Assembly (NCBI RefSeq): GCF_025567305.1
Contig: NZ_JAOQJP010000009.1
Span: 1-64,000 of the forward strand
Reading direction: 5' to 3'
DNA length: 64,000 nucleotides
Origin: Lentihominibacter butyricus
GTDB taxonomy: Bacteria; Bacillota; Clostridia; Peptostreptococcales; Anaerovoracaceae
Shown here piece by piece: positions 8,062 through 17,097 of the stretch. Each line of letters begins with the position of its first letter. Position 1 is the stretch's first letter. The notes under the pieces were generated by a model. The model was not told where the DNA came from. It did no database searches and was given only the letters and a program-made list of their open reading frames with translations. The position numbers and the translations under genes are program-made.

Positions 8062-10713
8062 ATGGATAGAAGCTTTATAAAAAAAATAGTACCTTTGATA
8101 CTCATAATGCTTTTGCTTTCAGGCAGTGCAGCATTTGCAGCGGAGCCGATCGACGGATCAGGATCTTCGGCGGACAGTTCCGTCGAGGCAGATACTTCAG
8201 TGACTGCTGTGTCAGAGGAGCCTGAATATGACAGCGCAGTGAATCAGTTCTATGCAAACGGAAGCAGGATAAGCATTTCATATAATGACGAAGATAGCAG
8301 TAAGATCTCATGGAACTCAGCGGATGGCACAGCACATTCGGCCGTGGTCGCTTTTGATACAATAGTGTATGCAGGTGGTCGCAGCCATGAGTATGTCGGA
8401 GGATATATAGAGATGACCGGCGGCAGCGTCGATGTTATCGATCTTGGCGGAAAAGGTCAGCGTGTGGGGGCGTCTGAGTTTGTTATGAAAGGTGGAACTG
8501 TAGGCAGGCTGGAGCTGGGTAATTCCAATGTAAAGAAACTCGATATAAAAAAAGGTGAATTGAACTCGGTGGGAGCATCATCTGAAACTGTGATGACGGA
8601 TGCTGAAGTTTTGTTCTTTGATAACATAGTGTCTGTTGATCAGATGCGAGATGCGGGATTCAGCGAAGGACAGCTCAGAGAATATGTATCAGTATGGTTG
8701 TATCTGGGCGAAAATGGTATTCTTGAACTGCCGGGGAGCAAGGGCAAATGGAAATATTCTCAGGAGTGGTACTATCTTGGGGCTGTGCCTGAAGGCGAGA
8801 CCGTGAAAAGTTATGTGACTGATACCAAAGGTGCGGCTTACTACGAGACGCTCAGGAATCCAAAACCATATGACGGGTCCGGATTTTCGGGATGGTATGC
8901 CGATAAAAACAAAGATATAGAATGGGATATGGATACACGTGTGATATCGTTAGCAGAATGTCATGTCGAAGACGTAAAGCTGCAGGATGTGGAAGGCGAG
9001 ACTTTTAAAGAGAAGACCCTGGATCTGTATGCCGGCTGGAATGTAAATTATAAGAGGATATATGGCAAAAACAGATATAATACTTCATATAAAGCAGCTG
9101 CGGAATTTATATCTCTGAAAGGAAAAAAGCAGGCGTCAGCAGCAATAATAGCGGATGGAAGCAATTATCCCGATGCCTTGTCAGGAAGTTACCTTGCAGG
9201 CGCGGCGGATGCGCCTATATTGCTGGTAGATAAAAAAACTGAAGATGACCTGGTGGCTCAGATATATTCCGACGTTAAGATAGATGGAGTGATATATATA
9301 CTGGGAGGGACCGGAGCGGTTTCGAAAAACCTTGAAAAAGCACTGTCGGCGAATTACAGGGTCAAGCGTCTTGCGGGAGCAGATCGGTATGAAACAAATC
9401 TCAAGATCCTGAAAGAAGGCGACAGGCTGCTTGGGGATAAAAAGCTGCCGGTGATGATATGCACCGGCACGGGTTTTGCAGATTCATTATCAGCTTCAGC
9501 TACCGGGAATCCTGTGATGCTGGCAGGCAATAAGCTCACAGAGAGTCAGAAAGAGTATATTTCATCTCTGAAAGACAGAGATGCATATATAATTGGAGGA
9601 AACAGTATAGTTTCGAATGCGGTAAAAAAGGAATATGAAACTCTGGCAGGAGGGTCGGCAGAAAGGCTGTATGGAAAAGACAGATATGATACTTCTGTGA
9701 AAATAGCGGAACGTTTCTTCGAAGCACCATCATCTGCAGTACTGGTATGCGGTACTGATTTTCCTGATGGTTTGTCAGGAGGGCCTCTTGCGATGAGATC
9801 TTCTGCGCCGGTACTGCTTGCGGGCACAGGAGATATGACATCCATAAAAAACTATCTTAAAAAGAACGATGTGGAGATGGAGTATGTACTGGGAGGTCCG
9901 TCACTCATACCCGACAGCCTCATGATTCAGCTTGCAGGTACTGAAAGCCCGAGTGATAATATGACAGCAGGGGAACAGCCAGATATAAGAGAAACTGATA
10001 TCGATGTCGATACAGTCACAAATTCAAAAAAGAAATCGACAAAGAAAAAGGCTGCCAGCATCGACGAGAGATTGAAGACATTAGATCTTGAGGGAATAAA
10101 CAATGTGATGATAGTAGCGCATCCGGATGATGAAAATTTCTGGGGTGGCTCACACCTTCTGGAAGACGATTATCTTGTAGTTTGCATAACTAATGGGGAT
10201 AATACTGTCAGAAAGAAAGAGTTTATGAACGCTGCAGAATACAGTGGTGATAAAGGTATGATACTTGAATATCCGGATGTAAAGAATGGCGTGAAAAGCA
10301 AATGGCAGGAGTGTCAGGATGATATTTATGCCGATCTGCAGACGGTCCTTGAGTATAAAGACTGGGATATCATAGCTACACATAATCCGGATGGTGAGTA
10401 TGGTCATATACACCATAAGATAACAGACCGATTAGTGACTAAGATCTGCAGTGAAGATGGAAAAGAAGACAGGTTGTTCTATTTTGAAAAGTTTTTTGAA
10501 AAAAATGAGATCCCTCAGAATTTCAAGGGAAATGTGAGCAGCAGCACTTTGATGAAAAAACATGAAATGGCGACATTGTATACAAGTCAGTATAAAGGAT
10601 ATTCAAACAGCCTGATGCAGATGGAGCCGTATGAGTTCTGGATCAGGGCAGATCAATGGGATGAATGCAATAAAATGATGACAAGAGTCTATACTGATAC
10701 TGAATATAAATAG
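8062..10713 (+). CDS. Secreted CWB2 protein with C-terminal PIG-L deacetylase domain
   Basis: 883 residues, probably translationally coupled to the GH25 gene. Residues 1-28 are a signal peptide. The middle contains a repeat-like FSGWYADKNKD segment. Residues ~331-635 are three CWB2 modules (KRIYGKNRYNT, KRLAGADRYET, ERLYGKDRYDT). A lysine-rich linker (KKKSTKKKAA) leads to a PIG-L/LmbE domain from ~675 to 883 with the zinc-site motif AHPDDE and a downstream HIHH. PIG-L enzymes remove acetyl groups from GlcNAc-type sugars. An outward-facing, wall-anchored form suggests de-N-acetylation of a surface glycan, which is inference. In this protein CWB2 lies in the middle, not at the C terminus as in its two neighbours. 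Confidence 0.87.
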   Translation: MDRSFIKKIVPLILIMLLLSGSAAFAAEPIDGSGSSADSSVEADTSVTAVSEEPEYDSAVNQFYANGSRISISYNDEDSSKISWNSADGTAHSAVVAFDTIVYAGGRSHEYVGGYIEMTGGSVDVIDLGGKGQRVGASEFVMKGGTVGRLELGNSNVKKLDIKKGELNSVGASSETVMTDAEVLFFDNIVSVDQMRDAGFSEGQLREYVSVWLYLGENGILELPGSKGKWKYSQEWYYLGAVPEGETVKSYVTDTKGAAYYETLRNPKPYDGSGFSGWYADKNKDIEWDMDTRVISLAECHVEDVKLQDVEGETFKEKTLDLYAGWNVNYKRIYGKNRYNTSYKAAAEFISLKGKKQASAAIIADGSNYPDALSGSYLAGAADAPILLVDKKTEDDLVAQIYSDVKIDGVIYILGGTGAVSKNLEKALSANYRVKRLAGADRYETNLKILKEGDRLLGDKKLPVMICTGTGFADSLSASATGNPVMLAGNKLTESQKEYISSLKDRDAYIIGGNSIVSNAVKKEYETLAGGSAERLYGKDRYDTSVKIAERFFEAPSSAVLVCGTDFPDGLSGGPLAMRSSAPVLLAGTGDMTSIKNYLKKNDVEMEYVLGGPSLIPDSLMIQLAGTESPSDNMTAGEQPDIRETDIDVDTVTNSKKKSTKKKAASIDERLKTLDLEGINNVMIVAHPDDENFWGGSHLLEDDYLVVCITNGDNTVRKKEFMNAAEYSGDKGMILEYPDVKNGVKSKWQECQDDIYADLQTVLEYKDWDIIATHNPDGEYGHIHHKITDRLVTKICSEDGKEDRLFYFEKFFEKNEIPQNFKGNVSSSTLMKKHEMATLYTSQYKGYSNSLMQMEPYEFWIRADQWDECNKMMTRVYTDTEYK

Positions 10714-10743
10714 GAATTTATTATAAGGAGGAAATTTCGTAAT

Positions 10744-11880
10744 ATGCAATTCAGAGATTTAAAACAGCAATATCAGGTGTTGAAAAAGGATATCGATGCG
10801 GCGATGATAGAGGTCGCAACCAACTGCAACTTTATCAATGGTCAGCAGGTCAAGGATCTGGAAAAAAAGCTGGCAGAATACGTTGGAGTCAGGCACTGTA
10901 TAACGTGCGGCAACGGGACAGATGCACTTACGATGGCGATGATGGCCTGGGGATTCAAAGAAGGCGATGCGGTATTCGTACCGGATTTCACGTTCTTTTC
11001 ATCGGGCGAGATAGTTTCGCATGCAGGCGCTACGCCGGTGTTCGTGGATGTCGATATGGATACGTTCAACATTTCAGCAGAGTCGCTGGAAAAGGCGGTA
11101 AAAAAGACGTTGGATGAAGGCATACTGAAACCGCAGGCTGTAGTGGCTGTCGATCTTTTCGGACTCCCCGCAGATTTTGCAGCAGTAAGAGCTGTGGCAG
11201 ACAAATACGGACTCAAAGTGCTGGAGGACGGCGCTCAGGGCTTTGGTGGAAACATCGAAGGCAAGGTTGCGTGCAGCTTCGGAGACATAAGCACGACTTC
11301 ATTCTTCCCTGCAAAGCCGCTTGGTTGCTACGGGGACGGAGGAGCGGTCTTCACTGATGATGACGAAATCGCAGCGCTCCTTGAATCTATCAGAGTACAT
11401 GGCAAAGGCGAGATGAAATATGATAATGTCAGGATCGGACTGAATTCGAGACTTGATACGATCCAGGCAGCAGTTCTTGATGTAAAGCTCAGGGCATTCG
11501 ACGATTATGAGCTGGTCGATATAAACAAGGCTGCTGACAGGTATACGGAAAAACTCTCGGCGCTTGGAGAAAAGGTGAAGACTCCTGTGATACCTGCAGG
11601 TTTTTACTCCAGCTGGGCGCAGTACACGATACAGCTCAGTGACAGGAAAACCAGAGACGATCTGCAGGCGGCGCTGAAAGCTGAAGGCATCCCTAGCATG
11701 GTATATTATCCGAAGCCTATGCACAGACAGGAAGCTTTTGCAGGACAGGCATATGATGATGCAGAGTTTCCGAACACACTGAAACTGTGTGATACAGTGC
11801 TTTCACTGCCGATGCATCCATATCTGACAGATGAGGATATTGATATGGTAGTCGATGTGATAAAAAAGTTTTTTGAATAA
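10744..11880 (+). CDS. DegT/DnrJ/EryC1/StrS family sugar aminotransferase
   Basis: 378 residues, the normal length for this PLP-dependent family, which transfers an amino group to keto-sugar nucleotides for surface glycans. It shows the N-terminal QFRDLKQQY, the GNGTDAL substrate/PLP loop, DGAQGFGG and the internal-aldimine lysine in FFPAKPLGCYGDGGA near residue 191. An excellent ribosome site (AAGGAGG) precedes the ATG. It is the only cytoplasmic biosynthetic enzyme in the surface island, next to an O-antigen-ligase-like protein, which suggests an amino sugar in a wall glycan; the exact sugar is unknown. Confidence 0.9.
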   Translation: MQFRDLKQQYQVLKKDIDAAMIEVATNCNFINGQQVKDLEKKLAEYVGVRHCITCGNGTDALTMAMMAWGFKEGDAVFVPDFTFFSSGEIVSHAGATPVFVDVDMDTFNISAESLEKAVKKTLDEGILKPQAVVAVDLFGLPADFAAVRAVADKYGLKVLEDGAQGFGGNIEGKVACSFGDISTTSFFPAKPLGCYGDGGAVFTDDDEIAALLESIRVHGKGEMKYDNVRIGLNSRLDTIQAAVLDVKLRAFDDYELVDINKAADRYTEKLSALGEKVKTPVIPAGFYSSWAQYTIQLSDRKTRDDLQAALKAEGIPSMVYYPKPMHRQEAFAGQAYDDAEFPNTLKLCDTVLSLPMHPYLTDEDIDMVVDVIKKFFE

Positions 11881-11900
11881 AATCAGAGAAGTAAATAAGC

Positions 11901-11934
11901 GGGTATCTTCGTTTGTGTGAAGATGCCCTTTTTT
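11901..11934 (+). terminator. Rho-independent terminator after the aminotransferase gene
   Basis: GGGTATCTTC/GAAGATGCCC stem (one G-T pair), 8-base loop and a run of six T. Confidence 0.8.
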
Positions 11935-12036
11935 CCTGTTATGGTTTGTGATAAAATCCAGACATAGCAGACTGGGTTGAAATATTTGACATATCACGAC
12001 AGGAGAAGTTTTACAAGTAAGAAAGGCAGAAATCTA

Positions 12037-13344
12037 ATGGAAACAGTTTATACGAGTTCATGGTTGAACAGGCTGCATTTACTGAGCAGCAGGATACTGA
12101 TGCCGCTGATGGCAGTATTGTTCATATGTACGAATACCGTGATCAATTTATGGATAGATGAACGGATGGAGACTATACAGAACATCATAGCAATACTGCT
12201 ACTTCTGATAGTTGCATGCTATCTGTTATCAGCACCGAGAGAACGGCTGCGCCCCTGGATAAAAAGTAATATACTGGTGATCGCGTATTTCGTCGTAAGA
12301 CTGATTTCGTTATGGCAATGCGGATTTGATTACAGTGTGATACGTACGATATGTTTTGAAATGTTTTTTCTTATAGGTATCTGTGGATTTACAGTGGACT
12401 CGAGGACAGGAAACCGATTCTATGTGAAATTTTTCATATGGTTCGAAGTGATAGCAACGGCTTTGTGTGCATTGATTTTTCTGCTGATGCCGCATCTGGG
12501 AGCAAACATGCAGCATGTGATCATTGAATTTTCATATTATGAAAAGGCAGAAAATGCAGCATTTTTCAGTAATGTAAATACTGCAGGGATAATGGCGGGC
12601 TTTTCGATAGTGCTGGCATTTATAATGTATCATAAAGATATGTTTGCAAAAAAGCTTATTATAGCATTTGGTATTTATAATATTTGTGCGCTTTTATATT
12701 TCGGTTCGAGGGCGGCAGAAGTTGGTATGGCAGCTGTTGTTTTATTTTTCGTGATAAAAAAGGTGTTTTCTGGAATCGATGCCAAGAAACTTACGATAGT
12801 AGCTCTATGTCTTATGGTTCTAACACTTGTCCCATTATATGCGATGATAGGGTATCATGAAAGCCAGGCGACACTCTCATACAGAGGTTTTGAACGAAAA
12901 CTGGATAATGTCAGCACGGGGCGTTATTCGATATGGAAAGAATGTTACATAACGCAGAAAGATTCACTTCTTGTAGGTATGGGAAATCTGAAACTGGAGC
13001 AGGATGCAAGAAAGGAAATGGTAGCGGCAAACCATTGTGGAGAATACTGGTGGTATGAAATGGCAGCTGAACTCGGTCCGCACAATGGCTATATAAGCAT
13101 GATATCCGGTGCAGGCTGGCTGGGACTGCTGCTGTTTATCGCAATTCTGATACAGCGAATCAGGCGTTCTAAAAATCTTGAAAAAGGCAACTGGTACCTG
13201 ATGCTGGTGTTCATTTTTGCGATCAATTGCTTCGAGAGCCTGTTTATCCTGAACCGGTTCTTCGCATGTTTCTATATGTTCCTGATACTGGAGTCGGACT
13301 GGGAGAAGGAAGATGATGCAAACCAGATAGTTTTCAAGCTGTGA
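12037..13344 (+). CDS. O-antigen ligase-like polytopic membrane protein
   Basis: 435 residues from the ATG at 12037, which has AAGAAAGG upstream; an in-frame TTG at 11977 would add 20 residues without a good ribosome site. There are about ten hydrophobic helices, a long extracytoplasmic loop with SYRGFERKLDNVSTGRYSIWKE and GPHNGYISMISGAGWLGLLL, resembling the Wzy_C/O-antigen ligase (PF04932) signature of polysaccharide polymerases and ligases. It probably polymerises or ligates a lipid-linked glycan at the outer face of the membrane. No flippase or initiating transferase lies nearby. Its substrate is not determinable from sequence. Confidence 0.75.
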   Translation: METVYTSSWLNRLHLLSSRILMPLMAVLFICTNTVINLWIDERMETIQNIIAILLLLIVACYLLSAPRERLRPWIKSNILVIAYFVVRLISLWQCGFDYSVIRTICFEMFFLIGICGFTVDSRTGNRFYVKFFIWFEVIATALCALIFLLMPHLGANMQHVIIEFSYYEKAENAAFFSNVNTAGIMAGFSIVLAFIMYHKDMFAKKLIIAFGIYNICALLYFGSRAAEVGMAAVVLFFVIKKVFSGIDAKKLTIVALCLMVLTLVPLYAMIGYHESQATLSYRGFERKLDNVSTGRYSIWKECYITQKDSLLVGMGNLKLEQDARKEMVAANHCGEYWWYEMAAELGPHNGYISMISGAGWLGLLLFIAILIQRIRRSKNLEKGNWYLMLVFIFAINCFESLFILNRFFACFYMFLILESDWEKEDDANQIVFKL

Positions 13345-13433
13345 TTTTATAAATATAACTATATTCATGTCAGTCGCACAGGAGCTGATTGAAAGGTATT
13401 GACAGACACCTGATGAAGCGGTATAGTTTTTAT

Positions 13434-13522
13434 AGAAAAGAGAAGCCGATGAACGGCTGCTCCCATAATGTGTAGAGTAAATACTCCGTCACATCATAGG
13501 GTTGAGGACGGAGTTTTTACTT
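13434..13522 (+). ncRNA. Predicted antisense antitoxin RNA of the right toxin
   Basis: TTGACA (13399-13404), exactly 17 bp and TATAGT (13422-13427) predict a start near 13434. The transcript begins with an AGCCG/CGGCT hairpin and ends at ACTCCGTC/GACGGAGT followed by TTTTTA around 13522. It is convergent with the toxin gene on the opposite strand and would overlap its 3' untranslated region. Ends are inferred. Confidence 0.65.
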
Positions 13523-13532
13523 CCTGTAAAAA

Positions 13533-13619
13533 CTAATGCTTGTCTTTAAACAAGGCAATAACTGCGACTATCAAAAGTCCGGCAGTGCAGAATGCACTCA
13601 GGGCTTCATATGTAATCAT
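13533..13619 (-). CDS. Small hydrophobic holin-like toxin, right copy, 28 aa
   Basis: Same 28-residue protein as at 296-382 except LLKDKH becomes LFKDKH. It has the same GGGAGGTGATAC ribosome site and the same promoter arrangement. The reading frame, membrane span and charged tail are all intact, so both copies look functional. It belongs to the Hol_Tox-type type I toxins by layout. Confidence 0.8.
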   Translation of the reverse strand: MITYEALSAFCTAGLLIVAVIALFKDKH

Positions 13620-13880
13620 AGTATCACCTCCCTTTCCAGGGAACTTCCGTCCACCGTGTCTCAGGCTTCTCTGATTTCATTGTATCATTGCCGCAAAGTT
13701 TTTACAATATTTTTCTGTTTTTCTTTTTTATTCCATTTTATCATCGAATTTTTTGATTCCCGCCAGCTATTTACTGCAACTTTCAAATAACATATAATTA
13801 AAGAAAGTGCGGCGCAGGAAGACCGCACAGCTGGTATGATCGTACCGTTAATAAGACATCATGGAAGAGGAAGTGATATC

Positions 13881-15194
13881 GTGAAATGCAGCGGCACAGC
13901 GGAAGCTGCAAAAGGCAGAAGACTCAACGAAGACAGAGAACGTATAATAAAACTGTGCGATTCATGCAAGGACGACACAGGCTTCATATCATACAAAAAG
14001 TCCGTAGGACTCAGGGAAAAACTCGAATCGTATATGAACGATGTGGTGCGCGGTGAGCTTCTGGGGGAACTCAGATATCGCGACGCATTCGATATGACGA
14101 GTTTCATCATGGAAGAGATATGCAGGCTGAGTATCGATGATGCGGGAAGCATCACGGAGTCGCTGATGTACAGGTGCAAGTACACGATCCTTCATATAAT
14201 TGACAAGAGCGGTGATGATGAGCTGACGAAAGATATTTTCGACTGGCTCGGCGGTATCGTGGAGCTGGAGGAAAAAGAATATGTGGACGACCAGATAAAA
14301 TCACTCTGGCTGAAGGCCTTTAACAAAAAGGAGTATCTGAAGGTAAAGCTCGATACTGCGCTCCGTAAGGTCGATTCCTGTGCGGCAGCAGACGAAGATC
14401 CGGGAAAATGTCCGGGCCTTTCAGAATGGCTGCGTGCGTTTTTCCATATCGCCGGCAGGATGAAACTGAGCGATGCGGAAATAATGCCGGTGGCCGAAAA
14501 GTTCCGGGTGCTTCCGGCGGTCAGAAACTGCATGGTGGACAGGTATACTGACGGTGGACGTTACGAGGAAGCTGTAAAGGTGCTGCGCGAGAGCATGGAG
14601 CTTGAGGCGGATGATCCCGTCAAGGTGGCTTCGTACAGCAGACGTATAGTCGATATATATGAAGAGTCGGGGAATCGCCGGGGCATGAAGGAAGAACTCA
14701 AGGCTATCGTGCTCGTATATGACCGCGGAAGTCTGGAGGATTTCAGAAGACTAAAATCATGCTACAGCAGAGAACTGTGGAGAAAACTGCGCGATGGGAT
14801 CCTGGACGAGCTGAAGGACGAACCGGGTATCGGCAGGCTTTACTGCGAGGAGGAGATGTTCGAAAAACTGATGGAATTCGTCGCAGCAGACGGCAGTATA
14901 GAGGTGCTGGATGAATTCAGACCCGTGCTCAAAAACAGGTACAGAGAAGAGATGCTGGCGCTTTACGAAAAGATCGTGCGTGAAAAGCTGGCGCATGCCA
15001 GGGCGCAGAGGCATTACAGGAGTATGACCGCCGTGATGAGGAGGATGAAAGACATACCCGGCGGAGATGTAGTGATAGAGGAACTCGACGAGGAATTCAG
15101 GATAAAATATCCGAACCACAAGAGTATGATAAATGAACTCGATATACTTTACAGAGAGAAGATAAAGCGTGGCGGTATCATCCTTTTAGACTGA
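13881..15194 (+). CDS. Hypothetical helical-repeat protein
   Basis: I do not recognise a family. From the GTG at 13881, which has GGAAGAGGA upstream (an in-frame ATG at 13836 would add 15 residues but has a poor site), the product is 437 residues. It is charged, rich in E, K, R and L, has no signal peptide or membrane span, and reads as a run of helix pairs resembling an alpha-solenoid (TPR-like) scaffold, for example YEEAVKVLRESMELEADDPVK and FRPVLKNRYREEMLALYEKI. Such scaffolds mediate protein contacts. It is flanked by the toxin repeat and the teichoic-type operon, from which it is separated by about 150 bp. Confidence 0.6.
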   Translation: MKCSGTAEAAKGRRLNEDRERIIKLCDSCKDDTGFISYKKSVGLREKLESYMNDVVRGELLGELRYRDAFDMTSFIMEEICRLSIDDAGSITESLMYRCKYTILHIIDKSGDDELTKDIFDWLGGIVELEEKEYVDDQIKSLWLKAFNKKEYLKVKLDTALRKVDSCAAADEDPGKCPGLSEWLRAFFHIAGRMKLSDAEIMPVAEKFRVLPAVRNCMVDRYTDGGRYEEAVKVLRESMELEADDPVKVASYSRRIVDIYEESGNRRGMKEELKAIVLVYDRGSLEDFRRLKSCYSRELWRKLRDGILDELKDEPGIGRLYCEEEMFEKLMEFVAADGSIEVLDEFRPVLKNRYREEMLALYEKIVREKLAHARAQRHYRSMTAVMRRMKDIPGGDVVIEELDEEFRIKYPNHKSMINELDILYREKIKRGGIILLD

Positions 15195-15343
15195 CATATA
15201 CTCGCGCATACTTTTTAAGCATGTCTGCGTGCACTTTTTTATTTGCGCCATTTATGGTAAAATAATAATGTATGCGCAGAGGCAGAGAGCTCTGCGCATG
15301 TCGGACGTTAACAAAGAATCATATCACTGAGAAAGGTGGACTT

Positions 15344-16054
15344 ATGATATACGGAGTAATCCTTGCGGGAGGCATAGGCAGCCGCATGGGGAACAAGGAA
15401 AAACCTAAGCAGTATATAAACATAGGCGGCAAGCCTATAATCCTGCACACAGTAGAAAAATTCTGCATGTGCAGCGAATTTGAAAAAATACTGATACTCT
15501 GTCCGGAGGACTGGATCGAGTACACGAAAAATCTGATAAAGAAGCACGTATCGGACACGGACCGCATCGAAGTGATCGAGGGCGGCGCGACGAGAAATGA
15601 AACGATCATGAACTCGATCGCGTACATAGACGACGTCGGTCATCTCGATGACGACACGGTCATCGTGACGCATGATGCCGTAAGGCCGTTCGTGACATAC
15701 AGGATACTGAAAGCGAACATAGACGCTGCGCAGCGATATGGTGCATGCGATACGGTGATACCTGCAACGGATACGATAGTAGAGAGCAGGAACGGCAGCA
15801 TCATATCAGATATACCGGACAGGTCGGTCCTCTATCAGGGCCAGACGCCGCAGAGCTTCAAGGCTGTGAAGCTGCGTGCGCTTTACGAGGACCTGACTGA
15901 TGAGGAAAAAAACATACTGACGGATGCAGCCAAGATATTTGTGATCAGAGGAGAAGATGTATATCTTGTAAAGGGCGAGAATTCCAATATCAAGATAACA
16001 TACCCGTACGACCTGACGGTAGCGGAAAGCCTGCTCCAGACGAAAGGTGAGTAA
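15344..16054 (+). CDS. tarI: Ribitol-5-phosphate cytidylyltransferase (TarI/IspD family)
   Basis: 236 residues from the ATG at 15344, which is preceded by GAAAGGTGG. The N-terminal nucleotide loop LAGGIGSRMGNKEKPKQY, the central GGATRNETIMNS and VTHDAVRPFV motifs place it in the IspD/TarI family. Sequence alone cannot fully exclude MEP cytidylyltransferase (IspD), but the next gene is a TarJ-like reductase only 1 bp away, so formation of CDP-ribitol from CTP and ribitol 5-phosphate is the better reading. CDP-ribitol feeds wall teichoic acid or a related polymer. It is first gene of a four-gene operon; an extended -10 (TGGTAAAAT) lies at 15255-15263. Confidence 0.85.
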   Translation: MIYGVILAGGIGSRMGNKEKPKQYINIGGKPIILHTVEKFCMCSEFEKILILCPEDWIEYTKNLIKKHVSDTDRIEVIEGGATRNETIMNSIAYIDDVGHLDDDTVIVTHDAVRPFVTYRILKANIDAAQRYGACDTVIPATDTIVESRNGSIISDIPDRSVLYQGQTPQSFKAVKLRALYEDLTDEEKNILTDAAKIFVIRGEDVYLVKGENSNIKITYPYDLTVAESLLQTKGE

Positions 16055-16055
16055 G

Positions 16056-17081
16056 ATGCTCAATACGATTTACAGACTGGTGGAACCCAGAAAAATAGAA
16101 GTTGAATTCAATGAAATAGACACGAAAGCGGACAGCGTGATAGTCAGACCGACGCACCTTTCCATATGCAACGCGGATCAGCGATATTACCAGGGGACGA
16201 GAGCACCGGAAGTGCTGGCGAAGAAGCTGCCGATGGCGCTGATACACGAAGGGATCGGAGTGGTGGTGCACGACAGCAGAGGTGAGTTCGTACCGGGCGA
16301 GGCCGTGGTGATGATCCCGAACACACCTGTAGAGAGCGATCCGTTCATCGCGGAGAACTACCTGCGTTCCAGCAGATTCAGAGCGAGCGGCTTTGACGGA
16401 TTCATGCAGGACAACGTGGCGATGGGCAGAGACCGCGTAGTCAGACTGCCGGATCATATCGACCGCGAAGTGGCGGCGTTCCTGGAGATAATCTCGGTGA
16501 GCAACCATGCAGTCGGCAGGTTCGACAGGTTTTCACACGGGAGAAAGGACCACATCGCAGTGTGGGGAGACGGCAACCTGGGATATATCACGTCGCTGTT
16601 CCTCAGATACAGATATCCGGATGCGAAGCTCTATATAATGGGAGTCAATCGCGACAAGCTCACGGGATTTTCATTTGCAGATGAGACTTTCGACGTGCGT
16701 GAGATCCCGGATGACATCGTGATAGATCACGCTTTCGAATGTGTAGGGGGGACAGGCGCGCCGAAGGCTATCGATCAGATCATCGATCATATCAGACCGG
16801 AGGCGACGATCGGCATCCTGGGTGTTTCGGAGAACCCTGTACCGGTCAATACCAGGATGATACTGGAAAAGGGTCTGCGCGTATTCGGCAGCAGCCGTTC
16901 CGGCAGGCAGGACTTCATCAGCACGATAGAGATGTTCACGGAGCATCCGGAAATGGTCGCGCTGATGAAAAACATAGTCGGTGACGTGGTGGACGTCAGG
17001 AGTATCGAAGACATGCACACCGCGTTTCAGAAAGATATAGCCAAGGCAGGCGGCAAGACGATAATGCTTTGGAATGTATGA
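16056..17081 (+). CDS. tarJ: Ribulose-5-phosphate reductase (TarJ-like)
   Basis: 341 residues, medium-chain dehydrogenase fold. N-terminal HLSICNADQRYYQG and HEGIGVVV belong to the catalytic domain, and VWGDGNLGYITSLF near residue 170 is the NADPH-binding turn. TarJ reduces ribulose 5-phosphate to ribitol 5-phosphate, the substrate of TarI. Start chosen at the ATG at 16056, 1 bp after the tarI stop; an in-frame GTG at 16047 overlaps tarI. The pair tarI-tarJ is the normal arrangement in teichoic acid clusters. Confidence 0.88.
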   Translation: MLNTIYRLVEPRKIEVEFNEIDTKADSVIVRPTHLSICNADQRYYQGTRAPEVLAKKLPMALIHEGIGVVVHDSRGEFVPGEAVVMIPNTPVESDPFIAENYLRSSRFRASGFDGFMQDNVAMGRDRVVRLPDHIDREVAAFLEIISVSNHAVGRFDRFSHGRKDHIAVWGDGNLGYITSLFLRYRYPDAKLYIMGVNRDKLTGFSFADETFDVREIPDDIVIDHAFECVGGTGAPKAIDQIIDHIRPEATIGILGVSENPVPVNTRMILEKGLRVFGSSRSGRQDFISTIEMFTEHPEMVALMKNIVGDVVDVRSIEDMHTAFQKDIAKAGGKTIMLWNV

Positions 17082-17097
17082 GGATTCAAGAGGTAGT

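Larger units (their letters stand above)
13393..13734 (-). repeat. Right inverted copy of the type I toxin locus
   Basis: Reverse-complement match to 180-527. It includes the toxin promoter (TTGTAA-N17-TACAAT read on minus), the toxin gene, terminator hairpins and the antitoxin promoter. Both copies are arranged with the antitoxin end facing inward toward the CWB2 island. Confidence 0.8.

Noticed and set aside
11977..12036. TTG start of the O-antigen ligase-like gene
   Set aside because: The ATG at 12037 has a better-spaced ribosome site and gives a normal membrane-protein N terminus.
16144..16508. Long minus-strand frames opposite tarJ, argC, DUF1015 and other genes
   Set aside because: They are shadows caused by codon bias; they have no ribosome sites, and the plus-strand proteins are well recognised.
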